From Carettochelys insculpta (taxonomy: Eukaryota > Chordata > Testudines > Carettochelyidae): a stretch of 64,000 nucleotides of DNA. The notes beneath the pieces are model-generated. The model was given only the letters and a program-made list of their open reading frames with translations. It was not told the origin of the DNA and searched no databases. The stretch is from contig NC_134137.1 in assembly GCF_033958435.1 (NCBI RefSeq), positions 248,790,501 to 248,854,500 of the forward strand, written 5' to 3'. How positions within the stretch are numbered: position 1 is the stretch's first letter; each line of letters begins with the position of its first letter. The translations under genes and the position numbers were made by a program. Shown one piece after another: positions 1 to 11,860 of this stretch.

Positions 1-183
1 GTCTCCCCTCTTCATTCAAAAGCTGAATGCCTTGACTTTTGGACCAGTGCTAGCCACCAATGGAGGTGGGATTGGGTTTCTTTTTGTTGCTGTTCTTCTG
101 TGGCCGCTTTAGGCGTGTTCTTCCTGCCATTAGGCTAGAGCTCCAGCCTATGCTGCAGTTGTGAATGGCAGTCTTTCTCTACA
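1..183. other. No recognised feature (TTLL12 intron side)
   Basis: No conserved coding exon or recognisable repeat was found here. It lies upstream of the first visible TTLL12 exon and is presumably intronic. Confidence 0.4.
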
Positions 184-600
184 GCTGCTTCTGCACTTGC
201 CCACTCCTGTTGGAGGGGCGTGGTAACAAGACAGTTCAAAGCAGGCTCATGAAGTGCTGATGCATATTCAGCTCCTCATTAGCATAATGGCAGCCACACA
301 TTTCGAAGTGCAGACTGGCAGTGTAGATGGGGACAGCTTTGAAATAAGCGCCCCACTTCAACATTCCCTTAGTCCCCATTAGTTCTGCGGGAGTCAGGGA
401 ATGTCGAAGCGGGGTGCTTATTTCAAAGTTGTCCCCATCTGCACTGTCAATCTACACTTTGAAGGCTGCACTTCAGAATTTGCCTGGCTGCTGTTATGCT
501 AATGAGACACAATATGCATATCAGTGCCTCATTAGCCTGCTTCGAACTGCCTCATTACCATGACCCCTCTGACAGGAGCAGGGGCAAGTGCAGAAGCAGC
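184..600. repeat. 417-bp foldback (palindromic) DNA element
   Basis: The left end (gctgcttctgcacttgcc) is exactly the reverse complement of the right end at 583-600. Imperfect complementarity continues through both halves to a centre near 391, including blocks around tttgaaataagc and gatggggacag. It has no coding capacity. The long terminal inverted repeats suggest a non-autonomous DNA transposon or MITE; the superfamily is not determined and no clear target duplication was found. Confidence 0.65.
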
Positions 601-2198
601 TTCAGGGTACATCTTGTGATGCCCACAATTTCATAGAATGAGTAGATGTAAATTAAAAGCTCTTGGTTAGGGCAAGCTGTGGGAGAGGCAAAGGAAGGCA
701 GTTAACTTCTCCTTGTGGTACCAGAAAATACTCTGGCCAATGATTTGCTGAAATCTTTGTTTCTCCCTTGCAATGTGTATACTATATAAGGAGGAGTTCC
801 TGGCCTCAGCCCTTCCAGTGTCTGATGCTAATATCTCTGTGCACTAATTGTGAACCAGGGTGAGTGTTACTTGAAGTTGACCGTGTGCACCCTCTGTTAC
901 CTTATTTCGGGCAGAGCTGTCACTAGATCACAGGTATGTAATATGACAGGTCAAGTTTAACCATGCTGACTTTCAGAGTGCATGTACCAAATTTATGTGT
1001 CTGTCTGTCTGTTTGTGCCTGCTCCGGTCCCTGGAAAGAACACTCTCTTGGACCGGAACCCAGGATTCCCAATTCCCAATACTCAGTGCTGGTTCCTCAA
1101 ATCATTACATAGCTGACTTGCAAAATGTTTCTATACTCTGCTTTAGAGGCTTATTCAGAGAGGGATAATGAGCTGTTATTGGTACTGTTTCCTCCCGTAG
1201 CTCAAGTGGGAGAGGTCTGTGCTGTGGATCTGAAGGTTCTGTTCATATCATGGGTCCAAACCTTACTCATGAGATGTGCATGGGGCGGCTGGGGAAACCA
1301 CTATGTGATCATGTAATTAAAGACTGTATCAAGTGCATTGGTACAAGATGGCAGAATTGAGGTTGCACAGGCAGTCTCTGTTCTGGCGCTTCCTAACTTA
1401 TGAATTCTTGAATTACATTAGGATGCCCAGCCTACAGCCTGTGGGCCATATGCATCCCATCAGAGCATTTCATAACGCCTGCAGTCTGCTTCAGCACAAT
1501 ATACTAATGGCTGATAGATTAGCGTTTTGTTCTGATGTGCATATAATTTTAGTCTACACAATTATGTACATAGACCTATACTGTACATAGGTTATTTTTT
1601 TTTTAACTCTAAATACTCATGAAACAAGCTGAATCGAAAACCTAAAACAATACAAGTGACTTCAAATCTGTTTGGTCCACACAAGGTTGTGTTCTGGTTA
1701 TCTAGCCCTTCTGTGTGATAAGCTTAGACAAATACCTGTGACCTATGGTCTAAGTAATACTTAGTCCTGCTTTTTGTAACTGATTAACTAAATTTTAAAA
1801 ATAGCTTTAACGGTGAACTGGGAGGGTGGTCACTGTGTCCCACCCCACCTGATGTTGCAGTGCTGCATCTGCATCTCTAAAATGAAATTCACTTCCTTGT
1901 TTGTCCAACTGTGATGAGGCAAATGCAGGAATATGACTTTTTGTAAGCTTAAATTTTTCCATGTGGAAGATAAAGACCTGGTGTTCTGAATGAGAACAGA
2001 GGGTGCTCAGCCCCTTGTACTTACCATCATGTTTGCATAATGGGGAAAAAAATGGGTCTCTGAAGTTATCGGGTTATTAACCAGTATAGTCCTTTTGTGT
2101 TGCATGTCTTCCATTGAGAGAGCCATGAGTTTTAGTTTAGAGAGGGGAAATTGCTCTCGCATTCACAAAGGATGTATGCATCTTTTCCTTTTGCCCAG
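601..2198 (+). other. TTLL12: Intron sequence upstream of the first visible TTLL12 exon
   Basis: AT-rich sequence ending in the splice acceptor at 2197-2198. No conserved exon was recognised. Short open frames here have no homology that I can see and are not called. Confidence 0.5.
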
Positions 2199-5100
2199 GG
2201 TCTACACAAACCTTCCCCAAGTCCTCAACAACTTGAAACACCCACGCTTTGAGTTCACGGAAGATGAGAGAGAAGCGGACATCCTCTACAACTTTTCCCA
2301 CTTCAAAAATTACAGGTTATAGCTATTTCCTTGCAAGTACGCATTATCTTTTTGCTATATAAAAAACCCCTCTACTCCAGGGAGTAGTCTTGAAGTGACT
2401 TCTATCTCTTATAGGAAACTAAGTGAAGAGAGACCCCATGTGATGGTGAATCAGTTTCCATGTGAGAATCTCCTGACCGTAAAGGATTGCCTAGCATCCA
2501 TATCAAGACGAGTTGGAGGGGTGGAGGGGCCAAAATGGCTGCCTCGTACTTTTAACCTTCACACAGAATTACCCCAATTTATCAGCTACTTTCAGCAGCG
2601 TGAGAGGAGGTAAGCCATGCTGTTGCTGCTGCTGCTTGTCTTGCAATTTCCTAGCCAACGTTTTCCAGGTTACCAGCAGATGCATGGTTTAGGGGTTAAT
2701 TGCATTAAACAACTGCTCTGCTGCCATTAGTTTGTACTAGCTTCATTTCATTTACATACTAGTTGATTTTATCTGAAACGTATGAGCTTTACTTACTACA
2801 TATTTTGGAGTTTAAAAAATGCCAATAAGATGAAATCAAGATTCCATTAAAAAATTCCCAGCATTTCTCCCACATGACATTGAACAAATGTACTAAGATG
2901 CACAACTTTTGTGTAGACAGCTAGCTTTCTCTGTGCGTCAATAGCAATTAAAAGCTCTTAAAATTAGTGTCATTGTGTCCAGATTTTCTTGGTTAAAACA
3001 CTTCATTTCTACATGAAAGTAGAAATTAAATTTAGGATTACCTGTGGACTCCCTTAGAGAGGCTAAAAGAAAAGTGAATCTGATTCTCCATAGGCATTCT
3101 GTCACCTTACTGCTAAGCAACTTCCTGTCTCTGCAATCTTCTCCTCATCCAGATCTGACAATAGCAAGGAATTTGTCTGTTAGGATATGTCTGTACTTAC
3201 AGAACAGATGCTCCATGTTTTTAGCAGTGTCTAACATGAGACAGAGCTTAGACCTGAAGATTTTTACATTGCACACTGGGTCTCTCCCCACCCAGGCAAT
3301 GCTTCTCCCATCTGCACTGTCATGTTTAGCAGGTTAGTGTCCTTTCCTCACCGCAGTAAGAGTCCAGCAGCAGGAAAGGCTGTAGCAAAAGTTAGGCAGC
3401 AGGGAAAGGCACTGAGTGCCAGAGCCTTTCACTGTGGAGTGTAGCAACACACTGTAGGGACAAGTGTGGACGTCTGTGTCTCCCTTCAGTGTGTGGTTAC
3501 ACACGCCCCTGTGCTCTGCATGCTGCCATAAGGATAGACACAACTTTGGCGAGGGACTGGGTGGAGTTAACATCTTGCTCTTCAACCCAAATAAACTCTA
3601 TTTGGTATCACAGTTAGCTCCCTGCTTGTTCCAGGGGTTGTGCTTGCTAGAGGGTACTGTAACCACCTAGCCGCTTCCCTTGCTTCATAAGATATATTGT
3701 TTGTTTAACTCCTGAATGGGCTTAACCATGAGGGGAACTTTAAAGAAATGTTTTTAGTGTGTAGTGTTCTGACTTTTAGTTAACAGCCATCATATACAAA
3801 AAATAAACTTTTGGTTAAAATACAGGCCCTTCACTAAAACCAGTACTGCACTTTCGTACTAACACTTAACCACAGACAGTCTTTCAGATTACCTAGAGAA
3901 CCTTCTCTGCATGCCTTCACGCATTCACTGGGGAAGGTGGGACCTCTAAAGTCACCCTGCCGTTGTTCAGTAGCATTCACTGAAGACTTGCATATCACTC
4001 CTCTTTCGTCAAAACTATCCAGCGTCCAGCACTTCAGATCTCTGGGTACGGGAAGGAGAGTGAGGACACGGTATCCTTTACTGAGCTGGACAGAGGTGTT
4101 GGGGTGAGGGATTCACATTACTATACTCAGTATTCAGTTCCCAAAGAGAGTTGCTGTGTGTTACATGACTTGCCTGGCTCAGAAGTGGCTGTGCGGGGAA
4201 CCCAATTTACAAGTTTTAATGCGCCCGCCTAGAGTGTTCTCAGATTTTCTGATCGACATTTGGAATTGTCTCTTTTACCTACAAACAAGCACTTGATGTA
4301 GTCATGGCTACGTGGGACCGAGAAAGGGATTCATCCTCAGAAGCATGGCGGTCCCTTGCTGAAAAAGAAAAGGAGAGCCTCTAAATCCTGGATCATGTTA
4401 GCTGTGAGCCAGGTGTTTGTGGTTCTTCCCCCTCATCCATTGCACCGAAAGAACACTCAGATTGGTAAAGTGTGGGTCAGTGCCAGTGTGTGGCTCACAG
4501 TGGAGGTTTGCCGGTAAAATATCTACAGACATAAGATACATAGTGATATGCTATGATCTTGATGTGTTTTTTAAATTGCAGGGGAGAAGACAATCACTGG
4601 ATATGCAAACCATGGAACTTGGCCAGAAGCCTAGACACCCATATCACCAACAATCTCAACAACATCATCAGACACAGGGAAAGCAGCCCGAAGGTTAGAG
4701 GAAAGTGGGCTTTCCACTTGGTTTGAAGCGAGTTTGGGGGTGGTGGTGTGTGTGGGTGTGTCAATGTCTGCTCTTACAAAGAGCCCCCCCCCAAGAAAAA
4801 AGGGGGGCGTTAATTTCCTTCTTCAAGAAGTTGTAATAGCTGCTTTATGTTTGTGAGCACATGCACATTAAAAGGGTAAACTTTTTTGATGGATTCATCC
4901 TGACATATCTTTGCATTGTGTGGGGCAATGTTCAGCATATTTTTCTATTTGCTCATAGCAGACCAGGTGTCTCTCTTCAGGACAGAAATAAAATTTGCCT
5001 GGATAGTAAAAAGTGCTTAAATGTGTTGCTGCTTTTGTGCTACTCAGTAAGAAGTCAAAGAAGGCGGAATTCTCACTTGTTATGTAGCTTCTGGTGCCTA

Positions 5101-8100
5101 TAAGAAAGTGATCACTGCTTTCCTCAGGTTGATCATTTTTCTTCATTTTTTGAGCGTTCTTATGCACAAAATGCTTCTTCCACCCATGATGGCTACATCA
5201 CATGGTTTTTTGTTTTTTGTTTTTTGTTGTTTTTTGTTTTTTGTTTTTTGTTTTTTATAGGAAGCCAACAGTGTGTGGTCTTACATCAGACTACTTTTGG
5301 TTCTCCATACTGACTTGAAGCGTATGCACTCAAGCTGTTTGCTTACAATCAAAGGCTACATTGCTTATATTAAGAAACTTTTTAAAAATGAAAATTTTGA
5401 TTTATTGTGTATTGGTAGAATATCTTGCACTGGCTGAACATCTTGATTCTAGTTTCTGTGCACCTTCATTCCTTAGGGTTTAATTGTGTTCAATCTCTGT
5501 TTTTGTTTTTAGGTAGTGTCTAAGTATATTGAGAATCCAGTATTGTTTCATCGGGAAGATGTGGGGATGGTTAAATTTGACATTCGTTACATTGTGCTTC
5601 TGCGATCAGTAAAGCCGCTCAAGCTATATACTTATGATGTTTTTTGGCTGCGGTTCTCAAATCGGTAATAACCATTTTTCCTAGGAGTAAAGGAGTTAGC
5701 AGTGTTAAATCATGATGCCTTGCCTTTCAAAGTTCTCATATTATTAACATTGTCTCTTTGCTTTATGTGTTAGTGAATTTTCGCTTGATGACTTGGACGA
5801 CTATGAGAAGCATTTTACGGTCATGAACTATGCCCCTGGTGTAACCTTAAAACAGGTAAGCAAGTGAGACATAAAAAGCAAATGTCCTCCATCAGTCAAG
5901 TTGCTGATCCTACTGTATCTATGGCTGTCACTAGATGCATACCTACCTGACAAGATTGTGGCTGCTCTGATGCAACTGTCTTCTAAGATTGAGGCATCCA
6001 AAGGAAATAGAAATTATAGCACAAATTTGTCTCTGATCAAAGCTGCATAAAAAGTATTAAAAGAATATTTTACCACTCCCAAACTGATGCCTTAATATAG
6101 ATTTTTAACCACGTAGTCAAAAACGCTGTCTGGTAGAAATGGGAACAGATTGGAACAAATAGTTCTCATTTCTGCACTTTATAAGCAGTGAAATTCACCA
6201 AGATCTTATTTGGAATTTGTACTGTATAGCTAAGGCTACACTATGGTTTCTATTTCAGGGTACATTTGTATCCTGAAATAGAAACTGCACAGCCGAACAC
6301 TGCGCTCAAAAGAGCAGGCCTATTTTGAGTGCAGTATTTTACTCCCTCTACCGTTCATTGTGGGAGGGATAGTGGGAAGTTCAAGATAGCCCCTTATTTG
6401 AACCTCTGTGTAGTGTAGCCTGCACTGGGTTCAAAAGAAGGTAGCTCAAAATAACTTAGGCAATTTGTGCATAAATTATTTCAAGCTAGGGCTACAGTTT
6501 AGCCCTAGCCTATGTGTTTATAGATTCTGCAGCTCATATTCTTTTTTCTACCCTTTTTTTAAAAAAAAAAAAAAAAAATCTTAGTTCCCAGTGGGAATAA
6601 TCTAGGAAACAAATCTCTAATGCTATTAAATGATTTTAGGTTCACTGTGATGAATTTATTCCTCTGTTTGAGAAGCAGTATCCTGAATATTCCTGGAGAA
6701 GTGTGCAAGTAAGTTACCAATCCATGTTATCCACATAAGAAGTTCACGAAATATAGTTTAGGCAAAGATGTTTTTCAAAGGTTTGTGTGCTTTTGCCATG
6801 GTAGTGAGTAGGGAGCCAATGTCTCTTCAGTGTGGCAAAAGCCAGTAGTCCCAGAGTTTTAAAGTCTGCAAGATGCACAGTGATCTGTGTTACTGCTATA
6901 TTACGGATTGATTTCTCTGCGAGAAGTTGTCATGGTGCTTGGGGGCAAAATTCGTACTGATGGACATACACTGGAAGCAGAATGCTGTATATTTCCAGAA
7001 TGCTGCAGAACTTGTTGTAAGACTCACCCCTAGCTGTAGAAGGGTGCAGAAACTATAAACTTTCATTTAAAACATTAACTTGTCACAACCACAAGGGCTG
7101 GGTAAACCTGGATTGTAAAAGAGCAGTGGCTGCAAAGATATCCGCATGAATCGGCATGAAGCCTGAAATAGTAGTTCTTAAAATGTGAACCTGTCCTGCC
7201 ACTTGAGTATTTTAATGCTGAGATTGAAAGACTGCAGTTTAATTAGCAACACTTAATTTTTTTTATGCTGAACTTTTAGACAAAATTCTTCAGAAACTTT
7301 CATGACCTTAGCCCAAACAGCTTCTGCAAGACAGAGAAGTAATATTAAAAATAAGTCTACTGTGGTGATTTGAGGGTTTGGAATTTATTTTCCTCTATAG
7401 TCTCTTAACTACATAAAGCTGCTGCTTGATTTGTATCCTGCAGCACTCATACAAAACAGTGCTGCAATTCTGAGGACCTTATTAGAAAACAGAATTCTCT
7501 ATGATGTGCAGTACACAGCAGGCTGTTCAGAAGGGTATGCGTGTGCACACTAGCTGTTGCGGGATAGGATATGCAAACGAGTATTTTGCAAATATCCCTT
7601 TCTGGTTACCGCTCTTGAAGCGGTAACATTTTAAGTTTGGATTGTACAGAGCCTACATTTGGATGCCTGTGGGGATTTTTTTACTACAACAAAACAAAGG
7701 GCAAATGGATAGCTTAGAAGTCTATTATCTCTATTCCTGCAACTCAGACCCTTAGGTGTACTTGTTGAACTAACATTTTTCCTTTTGGGTTGAATTTTCA
7801 GTTGCTGCTCCAAGCTAACATATAATTCTAAACTTATGAAAAGTATCGCTGCTTAACATAGACCCCTTAATGTCCTCTTGCCATGAAAAGTGCTCAGAAT
7901 GTTGTCAGTCTGCTAATGACAAGATAAGGCTTTAATATAGAGCCATGCAGAAGCTCCAAATACGATGACTCCACAAATGAAAATCGGTGCATTCTGAAAC
8001 AGCTACCTGGGTTACTTTGTGATATCGGGTGGGTCTCTACAGAACAAGTCAAAGGCAATAGTTGAGATGACTGTTTTCCTATTTATCAAGAGTCAGGAAG

Positions 8101-11100
8101 GGCGGAGGTAGTTAATTTAATCCTGCAGACACTTTCACGAGTCATTTTGATTACTCACTCATGTTTTTCAGTTGATTTTACTAGTGGTCATAGGATGAGC
8201 CTTAACACACAGAATAATCTTTTTTAAACAGTGGGGGTCATTCAGGGGGAGTATTCAGGCAAACTACCAAGAATTAGACTTTAACATTTACAAGAGGTGT
8301 ATTATACTTGATGGATAGTAACAACTTCAGGTACGTAACTTTTTAAAATCTCTTTATTTGGTTTGCATATTGTATCCAGAAACATCATTGCAGTGTGGTG
8401 ATACTGGAAGTAGTTCAGTTTTTTAAAAGTTTGGAATCTTCTTTGTATGTTTTGTAAAATGATGAGAGAGAAGTGGATTGATTGGACTAGATGCTGCAAC
8501 TTCTGAGCTGTAGCTGTTGGTATTCTCAGAACATCCTACCTTACTTTTATAATTTGCACTCCACCTACTGAAGAGGATACATGAGTGTATTCCTATATAA
8601 AATGACCTAGACATGGATTCAATTCCAGCATAATACCACAAAAATCCCTAAAAATGAAAGTTCTTTTATAGTAACCAGGTCAATTTTGGGTGTTCAGCAC
8701 TTACAAAAATCAGGCCAGTTAAGTACATAAATTTAGATCTAGAAGCTTAATTTCAGACCCTCTGTTTTTGAAAATCTTGGATGTATGTGGGGACACATAC
8801 AAAATTGTCTTTGAAGAAACGTGACTCTCTGAAATGCTGAAGGTGGTGATTGTTTGTGGGCTTGTCATTTATGATGGCATTAAAGCTCTTTAATATGACT
8901 CGTAAATGCAACTTTCACCTACCAAAGTCAGAGATTTATCACTTTTAGTAGATTCTTGCAACTATTTACATTTTACTCAGAAATTGACTTCTCTTTGCTA
9001 ATAGGCAGAGATATTTAAGGCATTTGCTGAATTATTTCAAGCTGCTTCAGCTAAACCTGCACCATTTGGCATCTGTGATTATCCATCATCCCGAGCAGTA
9101 TATGCCATTGACCTGATGCTTAAGTGGGATACCACCACAGATGGTAAGATGCTTCTCTTCTGTGAGAGACTGAATTCATTCTGATTTTGTTTTTGATACT
9201 TGGGGTGGAGGTTTGCTCTACATGTTTGCTGTTTTTTAAGAATAGTAGGACAGGCTCCATGATATTTATATTTAGACTGTTTTGATGTCTTGGAGGTTTC
9301 ATATGTGTGGGCGTGGAGTTGCTGCCCTGCATCTAATTATTTTTATTGCTTTCCATTCAGCCATTGCTTTTGCACTAGAAATAAGTATACATAACACTTT
9401 GCAACTATGTTAATTCTAACTATGGGACTTTCCTATTGTGGTGGCACACCTATACAAGGAGAGCAGTCTCTGTAAAAAGTAATCATTACACATCCTATGG
9501 CTTAATTCAACACTGTCAGTACAGATAGGAAAGAGAACTTGCATTTTTATATTTAGAATGATAAAAATGCATTTTATGCATAATGTTATTACAGTTCAAA
9601 AAGGAAACAACCTCCTGACCTTGTTTTGGGAGTGAGAGGAAGTAGACAGTTAAGTGGGGGAGTCCTGAGGTCTCTGTATTACAGGTGGCCAGACTAGAAT
9701 CTTGATCACTATGCTGCCTTCTGACTTTGAAATCTGTAAGTGTGAGTAACAAAGAGGAAGCCGTGCTAGTCTCTACACTATCAAAACAAAAAGCAGTCAA
9801 GTAGCACTTTAAAGACTAGCAAAATGGTTTATTAGGTGAGCTTTTGTGGGACAGACCCACTTCTTCAGACCATAGCCAGACCAGAACAGACTCAATATTT
9901 AAGGCACAGAGAACCAAAAACAGTAAGCAAGGAGGACAAATCAGAAAGATAATCAAGGTGAGCAAATCAGAGAGTGGAGGGGTGGGGGGGAAGGTCAAGA
10001 ATTAGACTGAGCCAACTATGCAGACAAGCCCCTATAGTGACTCAGAAAGTTCCCATCACGATTTAAACCATGTGTTAATGTGCCGAATTTGAATATAAAA
10101 GCCAGCTCGGCTGATTCTCTTTCCAAAACGGTGCGATAATTCCTTTTCACTAACACACATACCTTTAGGTCATTGACAGAATGCCCCATTCCATTAAAAT
10201 GTCGACTAACTGGTTTGTGGATCTGGAGTGTTTTGATGTCTGTTTTGTGCCCATTGACCCTTTGTCTAAGGGAGTTAGAAGTCTGTCCAATATACAAAGC
10301 ATCTGGGCATTGTTGGCACATGATGGCATATCTGATAGTAGAGGAGCATGAGAAAGTGCCTGTGATTTTGCAAGTAACCTGGTTAGGTCCAGTGACGGTA
10401 TTTCCAGAGAAGATATGTGGACAAAGCTGGCAGTGGGCTTTGTTGCAGGGAAAGGTTCCAGGACTGGTATTCGGCCGAGCTGGCTTTTATATTCAAATTT
10501 GGCACATTAACACATGGCTTAAATCATGATGGGAACTTTCTGAATCACTATGGGGCTTGTCTGCATACTGGGCTCAATCTAATTCTTGACCTTCCACCCC
10601 ACCCCTCCACTCTCTGATTTGCTCACCTTGATTATCTTTTTCTGATTTGTCCTCCTTGCTTACTGTTTTTGGTTCTCTGTGCCTCAAATATTGAGTCTGT
10701 TCTGGTCTGGCTATGGTCTGAAGAAGTGGGTCTGTCCCACGAAAGCTCACCTAATAAACCATTTTGCTAGTCTTTAAAGTGCTACTTGACTGCTTTTTGT
10801 TCTGTAAGTGGGAGGTGAGAGATTTCATCTCTCAGCTCTGTTTCTATACCAGGTGAACCAGAGAGAACAGTAGAACCATATAAAAAACAGAGGTGGTGTG
10901 GTGCCTAAAAATGAAAAAGGGTAGCAGTCCTTCATGGAAGATGCATCTCAAAGTTGTGGTTAAATAAAATAAATGCACCAGTTCTGATCTCATTAAAACC
11001 ATGCACATTTCTACTGTGGACAGATCCTCAGATTTGCCCCAGGAATGGGTTTGGTGTCTTGCTCTCATAACTTTAAGCCTCAGAATCCTACTTGGTTTGT

Positions 11101-11363
11101 GTAGTAAGCGTTAACCATCTTCAGATGCTTTCTGCTATAGCAAAGGGAGGTGGCTGCCATTGTCTCATGTATCTCTTCTTTATGAAAATGTAATGTTTTA
11201 TTTCTCTTCAGGGAAAAGAACTATGCAGCCTCAGATCCTGGAGGTGAACTTCAACCCTGACTGTGACAGAGCCTGCCAGTACCACCCTACCTTTTTTAAT
11301 GATGTGTTCAGTACCCTCTTTCTGGATGAAACAAATAATTGTCATGTGACATATGTTGTGTAG
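2199..11363 (+). CDS. TTLL12: TTLL12, tubulin-tyrosine-ligase-like protein 12, last eight coding exons (5' part outside window)
   Basis: Exons at 2199-2315, 2415-2609, 4582-4693, 5513-5664, 5774-5855, 6640-6708, 9005-9143 and 11212-11363 join in frame through GT/AG introns and end at TAG 11361-11363. They encode about 339 residues, which is the C-terminal TTL/ATP-grasp half of a protein of about 640 aa. Recognisable blocks are [72 protein letters not shown] and [10 protein letters not shown]. Known of the family: TTLL12 is a divergent, probably non-ligating TTL-like protein with an N-terminal SET-like region. It is reported to affect tubulin tyrosination and histone methylation and to dampen RIG-I-like receptor signalling in the cytoplasm. 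The N-terminal exons must lie to the left of the window. One oddity is that the junction codon 2608-2609/4582 reads AGG (Arg), where I recall Trp in the human protein. The last intron holds a Penelope-like hairpin. Confidence 0.95.
2616..4581 (+). other. TTLL12 intron, no strong feature
   Basis: Intronic sequence between the second and third visible exons. A stretch around 3180-3480 begins with gatatgtctgtactt, resembling the ends of the small Harbinger-like MITEs elsewhere in the window, but a matching right end was not found. Nothing else was recognised. Confidence 0.35.
5205..5257. repeat. T-rich (TTTTTTG)n simple repeat
   Basis: About seven units of a T6-7/G heptamer in the intron between TTLL12 exons 4693 and 5513. 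This is low-complexity sequence with no coding role. Confidence 0.9.
6234..6505. mobile_element. MITE-like DNA element in a TTLL12 intron
   Basis: It begins ggctacactatgg and ends with the inverted-type end ctacagtttagccc. The interior holds blocks such as ctatttcagg and tcaaaataactt, the style of the small Harbinger/hAT MITEs seen elsewhere here. It is non-coding, and the boundaries are approximate. Confidence 0.45.
6709..9004 (+). other. TTLL12 intron, no recognised feature
   Basis: About 2.3 kb of AT-rich intron between the exons ending at 6708 and starting at 9005. No conserved exon or recognisable transposon was identified. Confidence 0.4.
9785..10801 (-). mobile_element. Penelope-like element (PLE) copy with large inverted-repeat arms
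   Basis: The arms at about 9785-10118 and 10462-10801 are inverted copies of each other, starting aacaaaaagcagtcaag and ending with its complement. The unpaired centre contains the PLE endonuclease region. On the minus strand 10016-10321 encodes a GIY-YIG-type segment ([19 protein letters not shown], then a downstream GHSV block). The C-terminal part of the same reading recurs on the plus strand at about 10465-10545. PLE terminal repeats are known in direct or inverted orientation, which fits this. The copy is truncated, lacks reverse transcriptase, and sits inside the last TTLL12 intron. Confidence 0.75.
10016..10321 (-). pseudogene. GIY-YIG endonuclease fragment of Penelope-like element
   Basis: A 101-codon open frame with the signature YIGQTS-x2-LRQR-x3-H of the GIY-YIG nuclease carried C-terminally by PLEs. 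The frame starts within the domain and no upstream RT is present, so it is a 5'-truncated remnant. It would have cut target DNA to prime PLE insertion. No host function is suggested. Confidence 0.7.
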
Positions 11364-11860
11364 AACTAGAAGGCTTGAATTGGTTGTTTCCTTTTAGATA
11401 TGCTGAAGAGCAATATTTATATTTCAGTTCTATGAGCTGCTTATGTGACACTTTTCCTATAATGGCAATGAAGAACTTATCAGCTAAATGGGCATATACT
11501 GTACTTATCAGTAGTCTGCCTTTTCTTGTCTTCGTTCTAGATCATCAGTGTGTGTTGACTTAAATATTCCATTGAGCCTGGAAAAATACAATAACTGGAG
11601 CAATCAGCTGTTTCTTAGGTAGCCTTGTATAGTTCATTTGCAGAGCAAGTAGTGTTGTACAACTTTTCTGTGTCATTAGGCTAATAATTTACTGTATCAT
11701 GATATGTGAGGTCATCCATCATCTCTCCCTCTCTGTGTAATACCTCTGTCTTAGGACCAGTAAAATGCTTTATTCCACAAATTATATAAAGCAACTTACT
11801 TTTTTAGGTTGCCTCTGGTAACTCCAATGAGCAAACACTTAGCTTGTTTGTAATAAAGCA
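11364..11860 (+). other. TTLL12: TTLL12 3' UTR with poly(A) signal
   Basis: Sequence follows the TAG stop. A canonical AATAAA lies at 11852-11857, about 490 bp downstream, and a second at 12151-12156. Either could end the mRNA; transcript data would be needed to choose. Confidence 0.55.
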
